This document shows, piece after piece, positions 57,121-64,000 of a DNA stretch of 64,000 bases; position 1 is the first letter of the stretch, and every line of letters begins with the position of its first letter. The DNA is from Shewanella psychromarinicola (GTDB lineage Bacteria; Pseudomonadota; Gammaproteobacteria; Enterobacterales; Shewanellaceae): NCBI RefSeq assembly GCF_003855155.1, contig NZ_CP034073.1, positions 3,658,001-3,722,000 on the forward strand, in the 5' to 3' direction. Both the position numbers and the translations under genes were made by a program. Under the pieces are notes generated by a model that worked only from the letters and a program-made list of their open reading frames with translations, made no database searches and had not been told where the DNA came from.

Positions 57121-57264
57121 CCTTCGCTTGCTATCGTTCTTTCGCTTGCTATCGCCTTTTCGCTTGATATCGCTCTTTCGCTTGATATCGCTCTTTCGCT
57201 TGATATCGCTCTTTCGCTTGATATCGCCCCTTCGCTTGATATCGCCCTTTCGCTTGATATCGCT
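57121..57264. repeat. 18-bp tandem repeat, eight units
   Basis: Eight direct copies of an 18-bp unit close to CTTTCGCTTGATATCGCT; inner units are nearly identical and the first two have CTATCG in place of ATATCG. There are no spacers, so it is not a CRISPR array. On the minus strand it could encode a six-residue repeat, but no start or longer frame supports that. It lies between msrA and ilvD. Confidence 0.95.
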
Positions 57265-57446
57265 CGTCACCTAGCATCTAAGCTTTGCTTTTATAGAATC
57301 TAGCCGCGTAGCGTTCTAGCAGCGAAGCGATCTAGGTTTTAGGAATAGTGATATTAACAAAGGCGTCAGCATGCTAAATATCTGGAGTCGTTTCATTCCC
57401 TCGGGCATACTTTACTTTAATTAACGTTAATTCGACGAGAAACACT

Positions 57447-59153
57447 ATGACGCAAGACAATAAAAACACTAGCGACCAGATTAATCGTCGTAGTAAAAAC
57501 ATTACCGAAGGACCGACACGCGCGCCAAATCGTTCGATGTATTACGCTATGGGTTACCAAGCCGAAGACTTCAATAAACCCATGGTTGGTGTCGCCAACG
57601 GACACAGCACTATCACTCCGTGCAACAGTGGCCTGCAAAAGTTAGCCGATGCCGCAATCGCAGGTATTGAAGAAGCGGGTGGTAACGCCCAAGTTTTTGG
57701 CACCCCGACCATTTCAGATGGTATGGCCATGGGCACCGAGGGCATGAAGTATTCATTGATCAGCCGCGAAGTGATCTCTGACTGTATTGAAACCTGCGTA
57801 CAGGGTCAGTGGATGGACGGCGTAATAGTTATTGGTGGTTGTGATAAAAATATGCCTGGCGGCCTAATGGGTATGCTGCGTGCCAACGTGCCTTCTATCT
57901 ATGTGTATGGCGGCACCGTTCTACCCGGGCATTATAAGGGTAAAGCACTCAATATCGTCAGTGTTTTCGAAGCCGTGGGTCAACATGCCGCTGGAAAAAT
58001 GAGCGACGAGGACTTATTGCAAATTGAGCGTAGGGCCGTTCCAAGCACAGGTAGCTGCGGTGGTATGTACACAGCAAATACCATGTCTAGCTCATTTGAA
58101 GCCTTAGGTATTTCTCTGCCCTATTCATCAACTATGGCTAACCCCCATGACGAGAAAGTGGATTCCGCCAAAGAGTCTGCCAAGGTACTGATTGAAGCAA
58201 TAAGGCAAAATATCAAACCCCGCGATATTGTTACCCGTAAATCGATTGAAAACGCGGTGGCGGTCATCATGGCCACGGGTGGCTCGACTAATGCCGTGCT
58301 GCACTTTTTAGCTATCGCCCATGCGGCTGAAGTGGAATGGACGATTGACGACTTTGAGCGAGTGCGCCAAAAGACACCCGTACTGTGCAACCTCAAACCT
58401 AGTGGAGAATACTTGGCTGTCGATCTGCACCAAGCCGGTGGGATCCCGCAGGTCATGAAAATATTATTGTCCGCAGGCCTACTGCATGGCGACTGTTTAA
58501 CCATCACCGGTCAGAACATTGCAGAAGTACTGAAAGACGTGCCCGATGTGCCACGTGCCGATCAGGATGTGATTCGTCCGATAAGCAACCCTATGTACCA
58601 GCAGGGCCACCTGGCCATTCTTAAGGGTAATTTGTCACCCGAAGGCTGTGTAGCCAAAATCACCGGCCTAAAAAATCCGGTAATGACAGGCCCAGCCCGG
58701 GTGTTCAACGATGAACAAACCGCTCTGGCAGCCATATTGGCGGGGAAAATCAACGCAGGTGACGTTATGGTATTGCGCTACCTAGGACCTAAAGGTGGCC
58801 CCGGGATGCCAGAAATGCTTGCACCTACAGGCGCATTAGTTGGTGCAGGTTTAGGTGAAAGCGTTGGCTTAATCACCGACGGTCGCTTTTCCGGTGGTAC
58901 CTGGGGAATGGTAGTCGGACATGTGGCACCTGAAGCGGCCGCTGGGGGTAACATCGCGTTCATTAATGAAAACGACTCCATCACAATTGATGCTAAACAG
59001 TTGCTACTGCAACTGAACATCAGCGATGAGGAGCTTTTTGAGCGTAAAAAAAGCTGGCAAGCGCCAATGCCACGTTACAACCGAGGAGTGCAAGCAAAGT
59101 TTGCTTTTAACGCTTCTAGCGCCAGTAAAGGTGCCGTACTCGATGACTTTTAA
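57447..59153 (+). CDS. ilvD: Dihydroxy-acid dehydratase (IlvD family, short form)
   Basis: A 568-residue IlvD/Edd-family dehydratase. Cluster-ligand cysteines are C59 (TPCNSG), C132 (GGCDKNMPG) and C204 ([10 protein letters not shown]), and the family motif [14 protein letters not shown] is near the C-terminus. It converts 2,3-dihydroxy-3-methylbutanoate and its homologue to 2-oxo acids in branched-chain amino acid synthesis. It is shorter than the E. coli enzyme (616) and resembles the short forms of archaea, cyanobacteria and some other bacteria. No other ilv gene is near, so it may be a second dehydratase or have a related sugar-acid substrate. Confidence 0.85.
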   Translation: MTQDNKNTSDQINRRSKNITEGPTRAPNRSMYYAMGYQAEDFNKPMVGVANGHSTITPCNSGLQKLADAAIAGIEEAGGNAQVFGTPTISDGMAMGTEGMKYSLISREVISDCIETCVQGQWMDGVIVIGGCDKNMPGGLMGMLRANVPSIYVYGGTVLPGHYKGKALNIVSVFEAVGQHAAGKMSDEDLLQIERRAVPSTGSCGGMYTANTMSSSFEALGISLPYSSTMANPHDEKVDSAKESAKVLIEAIRQNIKPRDIVTRKSIENAVAVIMATGGSTNAVLHFLAIAHAAEVEWTIDDFERVRQKTPVLCNLKPSGEYLAVDLHQAGGIPQVMKILLSAGLLHGDCLTITGQNIAEVLKDVPDVPRADQDVIRPISNPMYQQGHLAILKGNLSPEGCVAKITGLKNPVMTGPARVFNDEQTALAAILAGKINAGDVMVLRYLGPKGGPGMPEMLAPTGALVGAGLGESVGLITDGRFSGGTWGMVVGHVAPEAAAGGNIAFINENDSITIDAKQLLLQLNISDEELFERKKSWQAPMPRYNRGVQAKFAFNASSASKGAVLDDF

Positions 59154-59177
59154 GCATGACGTTCGTTAGTGCATCAT

Positions 59178-59212
59178 AAAGCCCTATGCAGAATTTTCTG
59201 CTTGGGCTTTTT
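59178..59212 (+). terminator. Rho-independent terminator after ilvD
   Basis: AAAGCCC and GGGCTTT arms with an inner GCAGAA-TTCTGC stem, followed by TTTTTT. Confidence 0.85.
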
Positions 59213-59547
59213 TACAATCTTTTACATCGATCCTAAGACAACAATATGGCTGGAAATATCAGCCGCCGAGATAAGACATCGCCACTTTTTTGTTTCTTAG
59301 GGTTTCTTCTGTACCAAGTTCAAAATAGCGGATTCGTTAGTAGATTAGCCTCATCCCTGAGGTCACAGATTAGTCATTTCAACACAGTGCTAGGCTTCGG
59401 CCTAAACACCTAAGCGCAAGCCGAGAAACGATGGTCTTCGTTGTTATAAGTTGTTGATTAAGATTCGCTATATTTTCAACTTTAGGCCTCGAACCACATC
59501 ATTTATCGTCTTACTAATGCTTATATATTGTCTTTAATGAATACTTT
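59213..59547. other. Gap between ilvD and the BCCT gene
   Basis: Two convergent genes end here. No gene, RNA or clear repeat was seen. Confidence 0.4.
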
Positions 59548-61182
59548 TTATAACCCTTGATCCTTGGCCATTTGCATCGCGATTTGTGGTGCATTCCAAA
59601 GAGAAGGCAGCAATATGATCGACACAGGGACCGCGGTGATAATAATGAAGGATTGCAGCGCAGATATCCCCCCAGAACCGAGGGAAATCAAAATTAACGC
59701 TGTGACCCCCATCATGACACCCCAAAATATACGGATCATTGCATTGGGCTCTGTTTCACCACTGATGACGACACTGATGGTATAAGTCATCGAATCACCG
59801 GTGGTGACGATAAAAATAGTCGTCAATACTAAGAATAAAATCGAGATCACCGTCGGAAAAGGCAATTGTGATGTTACGGCCAGTAATGCACCGGGCAAGT
59901 TAAAACCTTCAAACGCGCCACTCACGCTGCCAGGATTGGCAATTTCAAATGCCAAGCCAGAGCCACCCACAACAGTAAACCAAAAACACGTTACCAAGGG
60001 CGCAATAATGCTAGTCGTCGAGATGAGTTGACGAAGACTTCTGCCACGAGAAATTCGCGCAATAAAAATTGCCATCATTGGGCTATAACCAACGAACCAT
60101 CCCCAAAAGAAGACTGTCCATCCGCTTAACCAACTTTCATCACCTCTAAATGTCGCCATCGGAATGAAGTTATTAAGCAGACTACCCACCCCTTGGATAT
60201 AACCATTAATAATAAAGTTTGTTGGACCAAAAATGAGAATATAAAGCATTAAAGCAGAGGCGAGGATCACATTATAACGACTCAATGTTTGCATGCCTCG
60301 ATTCAAACCACTTAACGCCGATAAGGTATACAAGGCAATGGCAAATAAGATAATGATTAATTGTGTCGTAAAACCATCAGGAATTTCAAACAGCGCATTT
60401 AATGCGTAACTAACCTGTAACCCAAGGAAACCAATAGGACCGATGGTGCCAGCGGCAACACCGATAATGCAGCAGGCATCAATCAATGCACCAGTATGGC
60501 CTTTCAGCGCTCGCTCACCAAGAACAGGATAAAGAAGGATCCTTGGTTTTAGCGGTAAACCTTTATCATAATGTAGATGCATCACCACAATAGCCGTTAA
60601 GCTACCGACGATAGCCCACGCGAGGAAGCCCCAATGCATAAAGGATTGCGATAATGCATTAACAGCAACTTGCTGAATATCTCCTGATGCGCCATACAAA
60701 GGCGGAGGACTAACAAAATGGGCTATAGGCTCTGCAGCAGCCCAAAAAACACCACCACCGGCAAGTAGCGTACAAAATATAATAGCCATCCAACGAAAGG
60801 TACCCATTTCAGGTTTAGCAATCCCACCTAAAATAACATTCCCAGTACGACCTGCAGCTAACGCTAGACTAATTAAAAAGGTCAGTAATAATAATACTTG
60901 CCAATAAGGGCCGAACACATTTACCGACCACGAAAAACCAGTATTGACCAAACTGGCTAACAGTTCACTGTCGAATAAAGCCAGTAAAACAAACAAGCAG
61001 ATAAATCCACCACTATACCAAAAGGCTGGATTGCTTAAGGCCAATTTTTCCGCTGTAGAGCTCTTCTCTACTGAGCGGGGGGCCGAACGAGGATCGCATA
61101 CATTACTGCTAGTTGCAGCTAACGAAGTCGTTATATCAGCCACTTTAAAGCTGTCCGTTAAATCAGTCATCTCTGACTCCAA
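59548..61182 (-). CDS. BCCT-family (betaine/carnitine/choline) transporter
   Basis: A 544-residue membrane protein with twelve predicted helices and a polar N-terminus of about 50 residues. The BCCT signature WTVFFWGWFVGYSPMMAIFI, followed by ARISRGRSLRQ, lies at about residues 350-380, and AAAEPIAHF near 145-155 is conserved. It takes up betaine, choline, carnitine or a related sulfur compound with sodium or protons. Start may be 61182 or the Met four codons later. No biosynthesis or degradation genes are adjacent. Confidence 0.9.
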   Translation of the reverse strand: MESEMTDLTDSFKVADITTSLAATSSNVCDPRSAPRSVEKSSTAEKLALSNPAFWYSGGFICLFVLLALFDSELLASLVNTGFSWSVNVFGPYWQVLLLLTFLISLALAAGRTGNVILGGIAKPEMGTFRWMAIIFCTLLAGGGVFWAAAEPIAHFVSPPPLYGASGDIQQVAVNALSQSFMHWGFLAWAIVGSLTAIVVMHLHYDKGLPLKPRILLYPVLGERALKGHTGALIDACCIIGVAAGTIGPIGFLGLQVSYALNALFEIPDGFTTQLIIILFAIALYTLSALSGLNRGMQTLSRYNVILASALMLYILIFGPTNFIINGYIQGVGSLLNNFIPMATFRGDESWLSGWTVFFWGWFVGYSPMMAIFIARISRGRSLRQLISTTSIIAPLVTCFWFTVVGGSGLAFEIANPGSVSGAFEGFNLPGALLAVTSQLPFPTVISILFLVLTTIFIVTTGDSMTYTISVVISGETEPNAMIRIFWGVMMGVTALILISLGSGGISALQSFIIITAVPVSIILLPSLWNAPQIAMQMAKDQGL

Positions 61183-62423
61183 AAGTTTTTTGCTACTAAA
61201 AGATTTTTGCCACTACTAGTACCTAGTACCAAAAAAAACGACAGAGACTATCAGCCTATATTTTTAAAATCAACCCTAACTAGGTTGTGAGCTTTCTTCG
61301 GAAGATCTTTTTCCTCGCTAGTTTAGGGTCAGCTAAAGCGATTTAAATTGTATCTTACGATTTTATCAAGGCAGAACATTGGCTTACTGCAACTCGTACC
61401 TTGCTAAGTACTCAATGAAAAGATAAACAGTGAAATGATTAAATGAAATTAACTTACAGTTCAGTTAGCTAAGTCCAACTTGAGCAGAAGATTTAATCGC
61501 GGCAATCTCAATTAAGCATAATAAATATGCCGTTTGAGCACTTTTTATTCTGCTGGTTATCAACTTTAGTGGGTGATTATTTATAGAATAAATTTTTCAG
61601 CGCTGTAAACCTTGCAGCCCATTCTTCTAGTCACTATCTCAATATGAGCTCGGCGATTATATGCGTCTTGCCATTGTTACTAAGCTCACTTTGTAGTGGC
61701 TAAGTAATACTCGCCGCTTTTTTAGACTCATGGTTGTAAATTGATTGAGATAGAAACTAGTCCCATTCATTACAGATGTCAGTTTATGGCAAATTGATAT
61801 GAGGATATTGTTAATGGCTAGTTACTCTACATTGCTTTGGGGCTTTAATGAGTGAGATAAATATCCTAAGTTAATGAGTAACTTAATTGATCTTAATCTC
61901 AGTACCATTCGTAAGGATGGTATTGATAATAAAAATAACCCTTTAACAAGGTCAGTAAACTTTTAACATATTCATAGTGCCAGCATTCAGGCAATAACGG
62001 CGACGCTTATAGTTGCAGGTTTTGTTTTTGTGCCGGCGTCTGATGCTGACCACCATGGTATGAAATGCCATTGTTGATATAGCCGCTGACAATGATTGTT
62101 TAACAATGTTGTCGTAGCAGGCAAAGCGGGTTAACTTGTCGATACGCTATGAAATGTGGATGATAACGTGGTATTAAAAGACGAGGTAAAGGTATATATT
62201 TTGTAAGTGATTTATCTTTTGGACAAAACACCTTTACAAGCGCCCTTTTAAATTCGATGGTATTTCCATGTTCAAAGTCAGATGTTGGATCACCTCATTA
62301 TTTAAAGGGTAAACCGTAAACAATGGAACTAGAAGCATTAGACCAGAGCCTTTTATTTGACTTTACACTATATTCAGTCAGTCTAAATATTAAATAAAAA
62401 AATTATTTTTAGGGAACAACACC
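61183..62423. other. 1.2-kb gap upstream of the SirB2 gene
   Basis: No intact gene seen. A short plus-strand stretch at about 61975-62075 reads like an exported N-terminus (ITATLIVAGFVFVPASDADH, then a KCHC and a stop) but lacks a start codon; it may be debris. The rest is A/T-rich with frequent stops. Confidence 0.4.
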
Positions 62424-62867
62424 ATGTACATGATAGTTAAACATACCCATTTGACCATAATTGCGCTTACGTTTATCTTTTTCATCATTAACTTTGTGTT
62501 GACGATGAAAGGGTCTGACAAGGTTAATAATAAACTACTGAAGATTGGCCCACATATTTTATATACTCTGTTTATCTTCACCTTTATCTATCTGGTTGCC
62601 GTTAATCCACTTAAATTGTACCCCTTCGTAAATGGGTGGGCATCATCTAAATTAGGTGGTTTCGTACTCTATGTACTGTCTATTACCTTTGCGCTTAAGT
62701 GGGCTAAGTCAAATTTGTGGCGTATTGTGGGCTTAATTAGTGCAATATTTTGGTTCGTCATGAGTGCACGACTTGGTTTTGCCGATCATCTTAAAGTCAA
62801 AGGTATAAGCGAAGATACTAATGCTTATATTGAGTTAGGACAGTCCATGTTAACAGCGATTTGCTAG
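62424..62867 (+). CDS. SirB2-family membrane protein
   Basis: A 147-residue protein with four hydrophobic helices (about 6-29, 40-62, 74-92 and 96-115). The spacing of charged and aromatic residues (VKHTHLTIIALTF at the start, GPHILYTLFIF in the second helix) fits the SirB2 family, whose function is unknown despite the name 'invasion gene expression up-regulator'. AGGG lies about 10 bases upstream. It is monocistronic. Confidence 0.8.
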   Translation: MYMIVKHTHLTIIALTFIFFIINFVLTMKGSDKVNNKLLKIGPHILYTLFIFTFIYLVAVNPLKLYPFVNGWASSKLGGFVLYVLSITFALKWAKSNLWRIVGLISAIFWFVMSARLGFADHLKVKGISEDTNAYIELGQSMLTAIC

Positions 62868-63073
62868 GCTATTTCAATTGAAGTGGTTAAGTAATGTTAA
62901 CCACGGTTTGATAAAATAAGCACTGACTCGCTCGATCTTTATGTCATTCGATAGCTTTTTGTCACTGGCAAAAGATAGTCATTCACGCTGAGGCAAAAGC
63001 GCTCTAGGGAAGATGAATGGTTGATAGTCCTAGAGAGCAGTAAATCTATGAATAACTTCTTGATAAGTGTAAA

Positions 63074-63478
63074 TTACTCTGCAAATTCCAAAAATGATTT
63101 TGCATAAATAGCCTTATCGTACCATTCTGGTTTTTCAGAGCAGAAAATTTTGTCTTGGGGGGCTATATCAGGGTTAGCATCTAAGCACCCTGCAGGCACA
63201 ACTAAAGCTTTACCTGAACCAGAAAGGTCAGGTACTCCACATCCACACTCAGTACAAAACGCTTTCGATATAGAACGACCAGCAACATCAAAACGTTTAA
63301 CTAATTCGAAACCACTCAACCATGTAATATTATCAGGTTGTGTGAATAAATTTGAAGCATGAGCACTGCCGGTTGTCTTTTGGCATTGTCTACAATAACA
63401 AAAGTGAAATTTATCGAAATTATTATTCATTTCGAAAGTAACTTTCCCGCATAAGCAACTACCTGTAATTTTTGACAT
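63074..63478 (-). CDS. GFA/CENP-V-fold zinc protein
   Basis: A 134-residue protein with GSCLCGKV (about residues 6-13), CYCRQCQKTTGSAH (about 28-41) and CTECGCG near residue 80, the zinc-binding pattern of the GFA/CENP-V fold. It is shorter and clearly distinct from the two Gfa enzymes in the aldehyde cluster. Most such short members have no known substrate. The start at 63478 (MSKITGSC) has GGAGG upstream; the frame extends further without likely coding value. Confidence 0.88.
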   Translation of the reverse strand: MSKITGSCLCGKVTFEMNNNFDKFHFCYCRQCQKTTGSAHASNLFTQPDNITWLSGFELVKRFDVAGRSISKAFCTECGCGVPDLSGSGKALVVPAGCLDANPDIAPQDKIFCSEKPEWYDKAIYAKSFLEFAE

Positions 63479-63592
63479 TAGACTCCCTCCGTAACTGATT
63501 GCATTTAATACTTCAATACGGGATGTGAGTTTTTGCGTCACAGCCCATCTTGTTAGGTGCATATAATTGATGTGTTATATGACTATTTGATA

Positions 63593-63940
63593 TTAGCTTT
63601 CATCTTTAACAAACTTTTGGGTTAACATTTTGCCTTTACCCCCTTCTGCATTGGACCATAACATTGTTATCTGACCCGCTTATCGTTATATCTACATCCA
63701 CTTTCAAGACCATCAGCAAATGATGACTCTCTGCTCATTAACAAGAGTGCATAGGCACAAATATCAATAGCAAAAATGATAGCGAGTTCAAAAATTTGAG
63801 GACCAATCCATTTCATCGGTTGTTCACGTTTCCAACTGTATTGGCGTCTACCCGCACATGAAAACGGGGCTAACGACGCAGTGCAGCAGTGGCAACTTCC
63901 CATATACAGGGGAAGGTATCTCTTCTAAGCACAATTGTTG
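63593..63940 (-). pseudogene. Degraded IS200-like (Y1) transposase, remnant B
   Basis: Minus-strand blocks read IGPQIFELAIIFAIDICAYA, then an extra stretch, HHLLMVLKVDVDITISGSDN and, after another frame change, KMLTQKFVKDES before TAA. It matches remnant A (38218-38565) block for block, including the extra bases before the His motif and a stop at nearly the same place in the protein. Several frame changes make it non-functional. Confidence 0.7.
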
Positions 63941-64000
63941 GTATAGGTCGGGTCATCACTCATTACCGCAAAATACACTTAACAAAATACGAGTGTTTAA

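Noticed and set aside
57121..57264. Tandem repeat considered as a CRISPR array
   Set aside because: Units follow each other without spacers, and there are no cas genes.
61975..62075. Short exported-protein-like stretch with a KCHC end, considered as a cytochrome remnant
   Set aside because: No start codon, no proper CXXCH motif and too short to identify.

Overview
The window looks like chromosomal DNA of a marine gammaproteobacterium, most probably Shewanella or a close relative. The pointers are an EtrA/Fnr-type regulator next to a complete cbb3 oxidase locus, a DUF2987 protein beside ttcA, a TraF-like barrel protein, degraded IS200-like transposases and low-GC intergenic DNA. The genus is inferred from gene content and order only; no database search was made.

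Layout. 1-2.9 kb: tail of an unknown gene, DUF2987 protein, ttcA, uspE. 3.0-11.3 kb: etrA, then the cbb3 maturation genes (TauE/SafE-like, ccoS, ccoI, fixH-like) and ccoNOQP, all on the minus strand, with FNR boxes at 3007 and 11500. 11.5-14.1 kb: a lipoprotein, a Fur-box-preceded Cys-rich protein and a tyrosine recombinase. 15.3-22.4 kb is a mobile-element zone. An IS3-family element sits inside a 5'-nucleotidase gene with a 3-bp duplication. An IS50/IS4-type element sits at the end of an IS3-family transposase remnant, beside a truncated trxC-like gene. Between them lies a CadC-like membrane regulator coupled to a secreted Cys-rich protein. 22.6-25.7 kb: an ATP-grasp ligase and a TraF-like protein. 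26-36.4 kb is the most interesting region: an LysR regulator, an iron-dependent alcohol dehydrogenase, two Gfa enzymes, a DksA-like zinc-finger protein, class III ADH (adhC), S-formylglutathione hydrolase (fghA), an SMR exporter, a EutQ-like cupin and NDH-2. It reads as an aldehyde/formaldehyde detoxification cluster. 36.4-43.8 kb: three copies of a ~100-bp repeat, a Y1 transposase remnant, tRNA-Ala(GGC) and an RND efflux pair. 43.8-53 kb: a c-type cytochrome, a ferredoxin-NADP reductase and the sufBCDSATE operon with a divergent sufR. 53-64 kb: EamA transporter, TonB-dependent receptor, msrA, an 18-bp tandem repeat, ilvD, BCCT transporter, SirB2 protein, a third GFA-fold protein and a second Y1 remnant.

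The main candidate for an undescribed system is a shared promoter design in the aldehyde cluster. Upstream of the DksA-like gene, adhC and the SMR gene there is an inverted repeat TTACC-N4-GGTAA. In all three, GATTATC begins exactly 35 nt after the start of the repeat and a perfect TATAAT exactly 24 nt after that. A diverged copy (one base shorter overall) precedes ndh, and a looser copy lies between the LysR gene and the iron-ADH gene. This fits a LysR-type activator site overlapping the -35 region and suggests one regulon, possibly run by the LysR gene at 26555-27424.

Other points are the precise IS interruption, the 100-bp repeat family, two Y1 remnants that share the same defects, and paired palindromes between suf and sufR. 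Coordinates and motifs were read from the sequence; functions rest on family resemblance.
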